Of a stretch of 64,000 bases of DNA, positions 32,004-42,850 are shown in pieces (the stretch's first letter is position 1; the number at the start of each line of letters is the position of its first letter). The notes beneath the pieces were generated by a model, which saw only the letters and a list, made by a program, of their open reading frames with translations, did not search any database and had not been told where the DNA came from. This stretch comes from Acholoe squamosa (Eukaryota; Annelida; Polychaeta; Phyllodocida; Polynoidae). The translations under genes and the position numbers were made by a program. The stretch lies in the NCBI GenBank assembly GCA_949317995.1, contig OX439049.1, forward strand, positions 16,802,395 to 16,866,394, given 5' to 3'.

Positions 32004-32041
32004 TCTGGGGGTAATCCGGTTGCCATTGTGGACACCCCCTC

Positions 32042-34783
32042 TCAGTTTTCCTTCTTCACTGAGTCCTCCTTACCCGGATTGCTCCGGTAACGAGTGTTTC
32101 TATAAACTGGCTTATCTGCCTCACACTCGGCAGCATAATGCCCAGTTTCCTGACATCGGAAGCATGTCACAACACTCCTATCAGGCTTAGGCCTCCTAAG
32201 ATTTTCAGTAATCTTCTTTACCAAATTGTTAACCAGGTCCTCTGATAAAGAAGGACCCGTCGTGGGTTTGGTATCGGGTTGAGTCACAGGAGGTTTAGAA
32301 GTGATCACTTTCTCCTTGACGTAACACGGTTTCTTTCCCCAGTTCCGGTTGTACCGGGGGTTCCCTTGGCCAATGGCCCCAACGTTTTCATCTTCGTCAG
32401 GTTCCCCTGATTCCGATGAATCGGTTTCGGGTATTCCCTCCGGGATTATCATTGCTGACATCCGTTGGGGTACCTTCCCGGCAAAGATACGGGCCTTTCG
32501 ATCATAATGATCTAAGGACTGGAACAAATCTGTCAAAGAGGCATCATTCTTCCAAGCTTCACAGGCTACTGTCCTGTGTTCTTGATTCCGCAATCCTTCA
32601 ATGAATTGTTTAAACATTTCATCTAGGAAGCATTCATCATCTAGTCTCCATTGAGGTCTGGCTTTATGCAACAGTCGTTGACATTCTAAGCCGAACACTT
32701 TGGCAGACTCCTTGGGCTTCTGTGTTCTTTTAGTGAACGTCAGCCAAGGGTCTTCTCCAACTATATTCCCATATAAATATGAAGCAATCTCTATGAGTTC
32801 ATCATACTTCATATGGGCTGAGAGTCCTGTTATTTGAGAATCTCTCCATTGTTCCACGGCTCCTTTTCCGTCGCCTTCCTTTAACCAGCATACTAAATAA
32901 GGCAGAGCTTCCGCTTTACCCCATCCATTGCAGTTAAAGACATCCGCGCAGCCTTGATACTCCTCCTTCCAAGGGTTCTTGGCATTAAAGGGGGTAGGTA
33001 TCTTAGCTACTCTACGAGCCGGATTCGTGGATCCAGTAAGGGTTAAACCCTTACTCCATTCCATGATCTCCGTATCGTCCAGACCTTGATTGTAACAATC
33101 AACACCTAAGTTAGCAATCGCTGCATTAGAATCATGCAGCGCTTGTAACCCTGGAGAAAGAGATACTCGGCGACTGAGTCTCTTTTTCCTTGGAGGATTC
33201 GTACCATAAGTACTTCCAAAGCCTCCGGATGGTGGTCCTCCTCCACCTCCTGATCCCCCTGCTCCGTATGGAGGCACCTGTGAAAAGGTGTATCCACTGG
33301 TTTGGGGAGCCGGCCCTGGACCATTGGTGGGTTGTGTATTTCCACCAAAACTAAAGAAACCACTATTGGGATTAGTGTTTCCTCCTGTTCCATACGACTG
33401 ATTTCCATTATTGAAACCAGTCCCACTGGCAGAGGGTCTGCTCCTGGAACGATCGCTTGAGGGTCCGGATCCTTGTTCACATCCTGATTGCCCCCCAGCT
33501 GTACTGGAACCTCCGGGTGCTCGTCCGGTTGTTCCTCCAGACGTGTTCCGGGTGTTACCATTGGACGGATTCGTTCCTGTTTGGGACTGATTCCATCCAT
33601 ACTGGGCATACAGGCCATTTGGTCCCCCTAAAGGTGACTGTTGTGGCCATCCGCCGTCAAAGGTGGAGCTTCCTGCCGAGCGGCTTTGTTTAGCTCCACT
33701 CGCAGAATTATCCCCTTTATTTCCCGTACCTAGACCAAGAGGTATAGAGGTATTATCTGTAAATCTAACCTGATGACTCTTTACTCCTTCATAACGAGGT
33801 ACAGTTGTCTCTGTTACCCCGTCATTGCCCCTCAAAGAGAACATCTGGTTACTTGTCGTGTTTAGGGCAATTCCTGAAACAGTGAAGTCTGATTCAAGAG
33901 TGCCTACTGCACGACCAGTATCTTCTAGATACTTTGACATCTGGATAGCTTTAGCCTCCAGTTCGGAATAATCATCCATCATTTTAGTCTGTTTAACAGC
34001 CAAATCTGTGGATTCGCGTATCAATTGATCTTTGAGTTTTTCATGCTCATCGGTCTGTTTTTGGTACGTTTCCCGAGCATCTTTGAAGGCTGATTCTATT
34101 TTCTTCAGCTCTTCTTGATACTTGCCGTAGGCCCATTGAGTTGAATTTAACTCTTGTTTAGTTCTATTCAACTCATCATACGAGGCTCTGTATTCCAGAT
34201 CCGTCGTATATAGTGCATCACGATACTGTTCGTGCTGGAGTTGAAAATCTTGCTTTTCTTTCTCCATCTGATCCAACAACAATTGTTGTTGGCGTCTACA
34301 ACTCTGATCGTAATCGAGACGTTCCGATATCAACTGTTTGTTTTCAGTCAGAATTTTGTCTCGGGTTCCGGTCAGTGTAATAAGATCCTTCTGGATCTTC
34401 TCGTATTCAGCTCTCATGTCTTCAAGCTCGTCCATTTTGTTCTTTTCGAATCCACATTTTTGGTGTTTAATTCGAGAACTGTATGGAGTTTCAAACATAC
34501 CTGCACTAGGCTTTGGTACCTCAAATGGTAATTTACCAAATTGAGCAGTACTTTTATGCATTGGTGCAGGTTTCGAAGTACCTCCTGGCATGAATAAGGA
34601 GTCTCCAAATTCATCCAGTTCATGATGTAAGTTTCTTCTTACATCTTCTAACCCATCAGGGTAGTGTTCTAGTGGATCCCTCCACTCCGTACCTTGGGGT
34701 GGTGACTTGATTTCACCATCCTCCATCGGGGAGTCTAGCTCACGATTTGGGCCATTTCCCCTAACTGGGCTCAGCTCAGTCAT
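32042..34783 (-). CDS. gag: Element 1 gag
   Basis: 913 residues from an ATG only ~30 bases after the primer site. In order: an acidic N-terminus; a long coiled coil (about 115-300, with KEKQDFQLQHEQY); a Gly/Ser/Asn/Pro-rich linker (about 370-530); a capsid-like helical region (about 600-790, WLKEGDGKGAVEQW, FIEGLRNQE); and one CCHC zinc knuckle, CFRCQETGHYAAEC, near the C-terminus. The size is large for a Ty3/gypsy Gag because of the coiled coil and linker. It ends in TGA at 32042-32044. Confidence 0.95.
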   Translation of the reverse strand: MTELSPVRGNGPNRELDSPMEDGEIKSPPQGTEWRDPLEHYPDGLEDVRRNLHHELDEFGDSLFMPGGTSKPAPMHKSTAQFGKLPFEVPKPSAGMFETPYSSRIKHQKCGFEKNKMDELEDMRAEYEKIQKDLITLTGTRDKILTENKQLISERLDYDQSCRRQQQLLLDQMEKEKQDFQLQHEQYRDALYTTDLEYRASYDELNRTKQELNSTQWAYGKYQEELKKIESAFKDARETYQKQTDEHEKLKDQLIRESTDLAVKQTKMMDDYSELEAKAIQMSKYLEDTGRAVGTLESDFTVSGIALNTTSNQMFSLRGNDGVTETTVPRYEGVKSHQVRFTDNTSIPLGLGTGNKGDNSASGAKQSRSAGSSTFDGGWPQQSPLGGPNGLYAQYGWNQSQTGTNPSNGNTRNTSGGTTGRAPGGSSTAGGQSGCEQGSGPSSDRSRSRPSASGTGFNNGNQSYGTGGNTNPNSGFFSFGGNTQPTNGPGPAPQTSGYTFSQVPPYGAGGSGGGGGPPSGGFGSTYGTNPPRKKRLSRRVSLSPGLQALHDSNAAIANLGVDCYNQGLDDTEIMEWSKGLTLTGSTNPARRVAKIPTPFNAKNPWKEEYQGCADVFNCNGWGKAEALPYLVCWLKEGDGKGAVEQWRDSQITGLSAHMKYDELIEIASYLYGNIVGEDPWLTFTKRTQKPKESAKVFGLECQRLLHKARPQWRLDDECFLDEMFKQFIEGLRNQEHRTVACEAWKNDASLTDLFQSLDHYDRKARIFAGKVPQRMSAMIIPEGIPETDSSESGEPDEDENVGAIGQGNPRYNRNWGKKPCYVKEKVITSKPPVTQPDTKPTTGPSLSEDLVNNLVKKITENLRRPKPDRSVVTCFRCQETGHYAAECEADKPVYRNTRYRSNPGKEDSVKKEN
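32045..32051 (-). promoter_or_regulatory. Candidate -1 frameshift site, gag to pro
   Basis: In sense, G GAA AAC immediately precedes the gag TGA and lies in the right phase for a -1 slip into pro. It is not a textbook X XXY YYZ heptamer, but it is the best slippery stretch in a 27-base overlap. Confidence 0.35.
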
Positions 34784-34813
34784 TTCTGACTGCGCTTACC
34801 CGAAGACCAACTG

Positions 34814-34825
34814 GTCACGGCACCA
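34814..34825 (-). other. Primer binding site, tRNA-His type
   Basis: In sense, TGGTGCCGTGAC starts one base after the 5' LTR and is complementary to the 3' end (GTCACGGCA plus CCA) of animal tRNA-His. The identification rests on the remembered conserved tRNA-His acceptor sequence. Confidence 0.7.
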
Positions 34826-34826
34826 G

Positions 34827-35244
34827 TGTAGTGGTTCGTCTCGTTAAGTTAGATTAAATCATAACGAAGAGAGAGAAAAGTTTCCGGGTAGGCAACCGAG
34901 CTTTTATTTCATAGCTTGCGTTACATACGATCACAGCCTCAGAGGACTACATGCTGCTAGTGCATTCGGTTACCCTTTCGGGTAACAACCTGGTTGAGCA
35001 GTGGGTAAACCACTACTGAGGAACCTAGGGCTAGGACCAGCCTTATATAGGGGAAAAGCCCGCGAAACTCAGACCGGCCACGTGACGTGTGGCGGACGAG
35101 TGGTAGGCCCCCTGGTGTAGTGGATACGAACCCAGAGGCAGGTGCTGCCACCTGCCATCCGGATTCCCCCACCACACCCGAAGGACCTAGGTCTGAGTCT
35201 CACGGGTGCATGAACGTTAAAGTGTAAAATACCATACCCCTACA
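34827..35244 (-). repeat. Element 1 5' LTR
   Basis: 418 bases identical to the 3' LTR. The TATA-like box on the reverse strand lies at about 35043-35050; a CACGTGACGT word (E-box plus CRE-like half site) lies upstream of it in sense; AATAAA (sense) is at 34903-34908. Confidence 0.97.
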
Positions 35245-35248
35245 CTAG
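35245..35248. repeat. Target-site duplication of element 1 (right copy)
   Basis: CTAG here matches CTAG at 21870-21873. The unit B paralogue has a single CTAG in TTTTAGACTAGCTAAATCTT (51208-51227), the expected empty site. Confidence 0.9.
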
Positions 35249-35443
35249 CATAAACTTGAATGATCGTTCTCTGCTTCTTATGGAATCATTAGGGCACATG
35301 TAGCGGATATCAAAAACTTGCTGCAGCATCTTACAAGAGAGAAAGCTGACATCATTTGCCTTGCTGTAGCAGGCCGTGAGGCCAGTGTAACAGGCACTCA
35401 CTAGGTCTGTTGTACTCAACATGAGATAAAGAACATCACTCAC

Positions 35444-35708
35444 CAGAATCCAAACGGAAACCAAGCCCTAGCAGGGGCACGGCAACAGGAGTCTGATGTC
35501 TTGACAGGTTGTTCATTTGTTCAACAACAAAGTTGTTCACATCTTCTGACTCAATGAAAAAGTTACTGGCATCATACCCTCTGCAACTATAGTCTTCTGT
35601 ATCAGAGTACTTGTCTGGTAGAAACTTGTAGCAGTAGCTACCATAACCCTTAAAGCCAGGATCACAGCCATAATTGTCTCAGTCGATCCACATCTAAGTA
35701 TTCCCTGG
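35444..35708 (-). pseudogene. Lectin-like pseudogene A: second-CTLD first-half exon
   Basis: Paralogous to 51479-51742, with conserved acceptor (TTCACAG) and donor (GTGAGT). Relative to unit B it has a 4-base insertion (CTGA) about 25 bases into the exon, which shifts the frame, and a 3-base deletion farther on. Beyond the shift the CTLD pattern YGSYCYKFLPD and EDVNNFVVEQ is still readable. Confidence 0.85.
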
Positions 35709-36359
35709 CTGTGAAATAAGTGTCATTCAAGAAGTTTATACAAATGAAATAAACATTCAATTGACAAAAAAGGCAATGAAATCTGTAACCTTTGGCTTAC
35801 TTGCTACTTGCTTACGCTCCCCCATGCTTATCACGGTTTACTCTTTGTGTGCAATTTGCAAAAGATGGGGTGTTCCTTACAGCAGATGATAAGTTGTTTT
35901 CAACCCCCCCCCCTCTTGAAAGGACAACTGGCGATAATTTTGGGTAAATAAAATTAAGTTTTTGATAAACATTTATTTCATGAAGACATGGTTAAATGTT
36001 ATAAAATGGTATTTGAAAACTGAGAATCATTATGATACCCAAATGTACATGTTGGTAATTATATACAGAACATGAAGAAATAAACAGAGAAATGAATCAA
36101 AAGATGTGATTAACATAGACAAACTACAAACTTATGGGAGTTATGGTAATGAGCCCCCCCTTTTGTAGGGAACAGGCAGAGCAACCCCAAACTTATTCAA
36201 ATCCACAGCTATACATATGTGTGGTGGCCTTTGGCAATTATTTTTAGCTGTGCATCTGTCAATATCATGAAGCTGGTAACAGGACCAATGATTAACACAA
36301 AGTAGACCGAGAACACAACTAAACTATTTTCATTATGCTGTTCAAAGAGGATAACATAC

Positions 36360-36459
36360 GGGAGGGTGCCTCACAGAAGAAGTTCTGAGATTTTTCACAG
36401 TCACAATGGTCCCATTGCCCATAGTTGTAATATGTGTTCATGCTGACGCACGCCTAATT
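36360..36459 (-). pseudogene. Lectin-like pseudogene A: end of first CTLD
   Basis: A 100-base exon matching 53489-53588 in length and splice sites. Its second codon is TAG where unit B has GAG, a nonsense change. The rest keeps the CTLD ending with Trp, Cys and FFC. Confidence 0.85.
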
Positions 36460-36547
36460 CTAAAAGAAAGATGTTAAAGCGTCATTATTATATATACAGA
36501 ATGGACATAAATCACTAAGAGTATCCCTTTTGAGCATTTGGCCTTAC

Positions 36548-36722
36548 CACAATCGCCATTATTTCCTATATACTTTTGAATAAGAGATTGGGTTTGTTCT
36601 AATTTGACAGACTTTCAAGACATTACTGTCATCCTAGGTTTCACATACACATACATTGTGTCCAACCTCTACATCTACCTATATTGCACACATAAATATT
36701 ACGAATTGCTTATTTCCCACCA
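36548..36722 (-). pseudogene. Extra CTLD-like exon remnant, unit A
   Basis: Paralogous to 54537-54701 with a better donor (TGTG|GTAAGG). An in-frame TAG interrupts it where unit B reads AAG. Confidence 0.5.
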
Positions 36723-37901
36723 CTACAGAGAAATATATGGAGCTTTACATGGAGAGATTCTATTTGCCATTTCAATCATATGGCAGCACCATCAAACTCC
36801 AGTGTGGTGTTTCAAATGTTCAATATAAGGATAGTCACTAAATACCTGTTTATAAAACCAAATTTAACTACAGTAGAGTAAGAACCATTATTATCTGAGT
36901 CTATCCTTAACAATTTTAATAGAAAACATCAATGTCCTTTAAAGACAAATGCGCCAAGATTCACAGAAGCCACCTGATGGCAAAAACAAAACCTACCAAG
37001 GACACTATCCTCATATTATTTCAGTCTGTAAATGGACCATTTTACATGTAAAACAATTTTCCAGCTCATTTCTGATTACTATGGTTACATTTAAGATATT
37101 TATAGGCTGTTTGTTTTCCCATAGCATTTTATAGCTAAGGAAAAATCAATATTTTTGAAAACCTTTTATTTCAAATGTGACCCCCAATTCTTCTTTTATA
37201 AAAACTTTTGTATAGATGTCCTCTTTCTATCCAGAGAGTGTTGAGGAAGATTCAGTGGAGGGGCATTACCTATAGGACATGACACAAAAAAAATAGTTTT
37301 CCCAATCGCTTCTACAGGCATTTTACACTAAAATTGTCATACTGTAAAAATAAGCACCGTGATATAGTTTTCTCTGCATTTTCTTATCGTCAGTACAGGA
37401 TAAGGAATAAATATAATCATCATTTTATAATCATCTACAGGCTAAGTAAAGAGTATAAGCCCCAGCCACAGACTTGCACAGAATGCTCACCACTACGACA
37501 CAGGACTACTACTGCCACCTACTACATGTACCTACGTGTCAGTCACTTTGATGGCTAAGGGACACTGGTAATTGGTTCCCTACACTTGTATCAAGTTGAG
37601 TCACCTTCAGTAACCATTTAAGGTAAATCACTTCCTTAAACGAACTTAGCTGTTTGGTAGACACACCTCTTTGAAATTAAGCACCTCTGTTATCCACACA
37701 TCCATAGCAAGAAAGACACCTTTCACGATTGAAGTTGTGTTCAGGTTGATGTTAGTGGGAAGCTCTTAACGTTGCGTGCAGTTAAGAGATTCACAAGACA
37801 ATTATATTGTAAATAATTTACATTACATGGCAGCACTTCCAATGAATTATTTTTGCATTTTCATTAGGGTAATCTCAGAGTAGTCCAAAAATGTTATCAA
37901 C
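36723..37901. other. Unit A intron, no gene seen
   Basis: AT-rich sequence. The exons for the first half and middle of the first CTLD, present in unit B at 58386-58622 and 57699-57787, were not found here. Confidence 0.5.
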
Positions 37902-38043
37902 AACCTCCATGAAAAGTAAGTCTCCTTTTCTTGTTGTATTGAGCTAGTTTGATCACAATTAAAGATATATGTAACCTCCATGAAAAGTAAGTCTCCTTTT
38001 CTTGTTGTATTGAGCTAGTTTGATCACAATTAAAGATATATGT
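37902..38043. repeat. Exact 71 bp tandem duplication
   Basis: 37902-37972 and 37973-38043 are identical by eye, indicating a very recent duplication. Confidence 0.95.
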
Positions 38044-38116
38044 AAGGAACAGATGTTTGACTTCTGTATTCACCTAGGCACAGCATCTTTTACAGTACCT
38101 GTATACATGAATTTAC

Positions 38117-38219
38117 CTGTCATCTCTTGTGGTCCAATCAGGATAGCCAGTAGTGGGGTACCAGTAGGTGGTTTCCTCTGTAGTAGGGTAACCTTCAGTC
38201 GTGTACCATCGTATTACAT
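38117..38219 (-). pseudogene. Lectin-like gene A: Thr/Tyr-rich linker exon
   Basis: A 103-base exon with AACAG acceptor and GTAAAT donor, open throughout. It encodes repeats such as RWYTTEGYPTTEETT and DWTTRDD. Its end phase (AG) fits the start phase (G) of the unit B linker exon at 59113, recreating the DDRYTT repeat. Downstream exons of this copy are broken, so it is listed with the pseudogene. Confidence 0.6.
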
Positions 38220-38324
38220 CTGTTAAATATTTATTATTGGACACTATACATTGATTGAAAGGGAATTCAAGAATGGCAGTTTTGTATCTAGGGACAGAAT
38301 GTAATTAAAGACAGGTAAATAAAA

Positions 38325-39550
38325 GGAGTAGTTTAATCTTTATCAATGACATGCATCAGAGTCTGGATACTTTAAAGTGTCAGCACCATGCTGACAACAC
38401 TGTACTATACTTAAATCACCCCCTGGCTACTGATGCCTCAGCAGTAATAAACACAGATCTAGATAAAATTCTCACCTGGTGTAAGAGTAATAAACTATCC
38501 CTAAATTCATGACTTTTGGCAATAAAACACTCCAGAGAAAGCTAATCAGGCCCAAACTAAGCATTGGCAATGATAGAATTGGCCATGCACAGTTTTCCCA
38601 TCACATACCCACAATAAAGCACAGTATCAGGCACAAAGTTTACCTCTTAAACAAAATAAAAGATAACCTCACCAAATCTGCTACTATAAAAATCATAAAG
38701 ACCATGATTGTACCCATCATGGACTATTGTGATATCTTTTACAATGTTGCATCTGACACTAGCCTAGGGGAATTGCAAGTCTTGGTCAACAGAGCACTCT
38801 TTGTTGCATATGGTAGATGTGGTATTAACAGCACTGCTGTCCTACATAGAAAAGCTAAGTTGAATAGGTTGAAAGACAGATACCACATGCATCTGAAAAC
38901 CTTTGCATTTAAACTTTCAGTAGACAACCTCTTCTTAGACAACAGAAATATTCCTACACTACGATATGACCAGAGACTGCTTAAGGTTACACAAGCTCTT
39001 AACCCTGCATATAGGCGTAGCTTGCATTACAGAGCTATTGATCTTTGGAACAATTTACCTTTAAACATAAGAGCCTATAGGGATGAGTCTGCCTTCACCG
39101 CCTGGAATAAGAAGTCTCATGAACATTTGATAGAAATATATACATAGCGCTATGAGTTGATAGGAAACCACGATGACCAGACGGACACACCTTACCATCA
39201 GGTGTCATTTTATGGACATTAACATCAGTCCTAGGCAATAATATCTGCCAACCTATTTATTATTACTTGAAGATTTTATATCTTCCTCATATACTAACAT
39301 CTATGCTATTAGTATAAGATAGGCACAACTCTAGAAGGGTTATTGACCCCATTGATATCTCCATGGGGTTTATATGCACACTAGTGAACACTTGTGTGTG
39401 CTATTCTGCATGTAAACTACAGGGAAGCAGAACTTCACATTAGTTTGCTGTTCTAAGATTTATGCTATTGTACAATTGACTGGAGTATGACTAATTACAG
39501 CTCAGTGAGCTACAAGACTTCAGTATAAATAAAGGAATTTACATACATAC
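38325..39550 (+). mobile_element. 5'-truncated non-LTR retrotransposon (LINE)
   Basis: The 5' end starts inside the RT: FINDM, then HADNTVLY where YADD is usual. A one-base shift near 38508 leads into a 212-residue open tail (38509-39147) with VPIMDYCDIFYN and IDLWNNLPLNIR, typical of the C-terminus of CR1/jockey/I-type ORF2. About 400 bases of 3' UTR end in an ATAAATAAAGG-like stretch and ACATACATAC. Confidence 0.8.
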
Positions 39551-40573
39551 AACAAGGCATCTGTTTTATCAGGGATTGATGTACCCTTTGATTTGCTAAA
39601 AAAGAGCATAGACCCTTCAAAATTATCTAAGAACATGCATTAATTTCCATTAGTTGAGAAATAATGTCCTAATCTTTCATTTAATCTGACAGTTTCAGAA
39701 GAGATTATAATTTGATCACAATTAATGGTGATCAAACTATGGTTCGAGTTTTTGAATAACTTTGGTTGAGTTCGAGATATGTTAATATCAAGCAAAACCA
39801 GACAAGTTAGCTTGGGTTAGTGCAACCGACACATATTTATTCAGGAGTCACATGAGTTTGAAGGAGTGCTATCAGGATAGCTCGGTGCTCAGCAGGTGTT
39901 GCTCTGGCCATAGCCAGAAGCCAACTGAACTCCATACGCGGTCCCAGGTAGGGACTGGAGCAGGGACGACCAGTGCTGCCACCACCCCATAGTGGCCCGA
40001 GATCAAAGTGACCTCTGGTCCTACTGGTACAGTAGTTCGAAAGAACAATCATATTAAACATGTTACAAGTACCTGGTTTTAAACAAGTATTATGAGATTA
40101 CAATACCTATATACACTTTTACCTGAAAAAGAAATTTTTTTGGTCAGCTCGTCGAACTGATTTTAGTTTTATTCAATGATATCAAAAGAATAAAGTTTCT
40201 ATTTACACACTAATCTGACTATGTTTTGTATTTGAACATTGACGGTGAGCTTGGAAGTGATTTAGAGATATATAAATATAGTACCATAGTGAGATACCAA
40301 GCCTTCAGATTTGGTTTACAGATAGAAGGTGCATAATACTGTAGTTCAATGTCATACGCATATATTATATCATGAGATCATGAAGGGCAGGGAAATTATC
40401 CTTCCTCCTCTCACCTCTAACAACTTGAGCAGAAGTGTGCATGGTCTGGCCTGTCACAGTTGTCTCTACTGGCATTTGAGATTGGTCTGCCCGAGCCTAA
40501 ATCCAGTAGTCATATGTATACTGGGTTCCTGACCTGAGCCAGGTCAGGAAGTCACCAGCATTCGATTGTCGCA
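39551..40573. other. Unassigned stretch between LINE and element 2
   Basis: No supported gene. It should contain the 3' LTR of element 2 if that survives, but I find no copy of the element 1 LTR. A 74-codon open stretch (39837-40061, minus) is unrecognised. Confidence 0.4.
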
Positions 40574-42850
40574 TCAGGGGGAGACTTGCTCCATACCTCG
40601 ACAACTAGTCTGGGACATGATCTGGTTGAGGGTTGGAGATCGTTTCCTCTCTGAAGTTTCTGGTGGAGCAGGCGACTGCGACTCAGGTATTGATCTCTTC
40701 TTTTCTTTCTGGCGCGGATCAACCCCGGGATAGGGCTTCACCTTACAGTGCTTATCCAGAGTATCCTTGTCCTTTCTCATGACCTTCACCTCCCAGTGAG
40801 TATCAGGTGTCATGTCAAACCTCTGAGACTTCACATTCCTCGTAAAGTAGGCATCTTGTTTGCCTTCGGACACATGGCAAAAGTACTCGGTTGTGATGAC
40901 CAACTCATTTCTGCTTCAGGTTGTACCATGCACTCATGAGGTTGGCATGCAGCTTATGGACTTTTGCCATGGCGTCTTTGGCCTTCAGTCCATGTTTCTT
41001 TACTATGTGCTCAGTTAGTCGTCCGTGACGACGCTTGACATAACCACTGCACTTCTTGTTCTCATTTTTCTCGTTAGTACATCTGTACATCCATCCATGA
41101 TGCATATGCGCCTCAACAAGATGTCGATAGAAGCGATCCTTAGAGGACCACTTCTTCTTGGTCTCATGCATATTGACGCATATTTCGAAAGGACAAGTCT
41201 TTTGTCGGCTGCTATAGTTCAAAGCTGCATACTCGAGCTTAGTTCTATGTTCGTAACCATAGTAGGTTCTCAGTGTCTTTGAAGTATCACTGAAACTCGC
41301 TTCCCACACTCAGTAAAACTTTGAGGGTGTTGGATCACCCATAGTCAATCTCATCCAGTCCTCGTCATCACTTTCGTCATGACGATTCCTGGCGGGTGGG
41401 ATCGTATATGAGTCTGGATATCTTGCGCAATGGCCGAAATACCTCGGGGTGAACGTTTCGAAGTATGATCTGGTGTTAGACCAGATTTCCTTGTCTGGTG
41501 GTAGCATCCTCGGGAGGCTCGTCATTCTGATCAATGTTTTCAAACAGCTGTCGGTTCATTTCTTCGAGGGACTTATCCTTGTCTCCATTCCCGGTTGGGT
41601 CTACTTCCATATCAAAGATTTCACCCTCCTCAGTCACTTCAAAAGCCGGAACCGGTGGGGGAGCCTGTGGGGGAGTCGTAGGGCACGGGGGCTCCACACA
41701 TTCAGGTGAGGTCGGTTTCTCGGGTTTGGAACCTGATTGATTCGGGGTTCGAGAAGACCTGTTGGAGGCACCAGAGTCCTCGCTGTCGGAATCTTCCTTC
41801 ACCTCTTTCTTAGCAACTCGTTTTCTGTTTCGACAAGGTTTAATCTATTTGAAACCTTCCTTTTGATCATTCTCCTTCTTGAGCTTCTAGATGTTCTTTC
41901 TCAAGTCAGTTTTCTTCTTGAGGAGAGCTTTTCTCTCCTTCTCCATCTCTGCCTGTCTCTTCTCTAACTCCTCCAGGGTTTCCTCAACAGAGTCAGGGCG
42001 AGTGGCATCAGGGACTGCCTTGGCCTCCGTGTCTTCTCTCAAAGACTCCTTGTCCTCCTTCATCAGTTCTTTGTCCTCCAACAGTTTGTCTTCGGACTCT
42101 CGAACTGGCAAGACAGCCACACAGTACGCATAAGTGTATTCTCGATCATCGGTGGTTGAATCTACCCCCAGCGGTAAATGCTCAGCAGTCTTTCATCTAT
42201 GGCAACAAGTCCGTAGATTAGATCAACGGTGTCTCGAGGGACATTCGAATCAGATCGTCCTCGGCAATCTCATCCACTACCTGAGTCATTGCGTCAGATC
42301 TGCACATGGCCTCAACTAGACTGAAGTAGTCACACCAGTATGTGTCCTTAGCAATGCCATCAATTTGGTTGTCTCCAACACCCTTGACTATTCTTATTTG
42401 CAAATCCATGGAGATACAGTCTGGTGGCAGACCCTTACCTCCAAGCATCTGAGGAGCAATTCATCGGTCTTTGCCCAAAGCAGTACGGATGTACCCCTTT
42501 GTCACATTGGTCCATCCTCTCAGTGTTGTCTCCAGTCCTGGGACAGTAACTGGCACTTTGAGAATGGCGTCAGCAGATTCTGGGATGACTACCTCCACTC
42601 TGCAGTCAGCGCCTATGTTCAACAGAACTTCGGAACGGTGACTTGATCCTTCGGGAGTCGGTTATACTGGTGTAGAACCATCGGTTGCTGTAGTGGTCGT
42701 TGTAGTCGTTTCGACAATGGCTTCCGAAGTGTCCATTGCCTCCTCCTCAGTAGCTGGGACAGTATGTCCCTCGGAGTCAGTGTTTAAGGTTGCCGTAACC
42801 TGGCTCTGGGCCATTGTAGTAGCCCAAGAGCAGTCAGTTCTGTTCTTCAC
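40574..42850 (-). pseudogene. Element 2 homologue of ORF4/ORF5
   Basis: Broken pieces in order: a Thr-rich N-terminal part (42662-42850), a 42218-42448 piece, a Glu/Lys coiled coil (41887-42120), an acidic Pro-rich part (41476-41802), and then 41543 down to 40905, one frame interrupted only by TGA at 41310-41312. That frame carries CPFEIC, HLVEAHMHH, KKCSGYVKRRHGRLTEH and VKKHG, matching the finger region split between ORF4 and ORF5 of element 1. The upstream block with EIWSNTRSYF aligns to AIWANANSNF of ORF4. The C-terminal part (40574-40903) is basic and not clearly alignable. Confidence 0.75.

Larger units (their letters stand above)
21874..35244 (-). mobile_element. Element 1: complete Ty3/gypsy-type LTR retrotransposon
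   Basis: 13,371 bp, minus strand. Identical 418 bp LTRs begin TG and end CA, flanked by the 4 bp duplication CTAG (21870-21873 and 35245-35248). Order in sense: 5' LTR, primer site, gag, pro, pol (PR-RT-RH-IN), two further long frames, 1.3 kb non-coding, polypurine tract, 3' LTR. All major frames are long and open and all catalytic residues checked are present, so it is young and possibly competent. PR-RT-RNase H-integrase order and D-35-E integrase spacing fit Metaviridae. The host lectin gene is on the same strand. Confidence 0.95.

Noticed and set aside
36604-36828. Plus-strand open frames here and at 54610-54867
   Set aside because: Hydrophobic shadows opposite the CTLD-like exon remnants on the minus strand.
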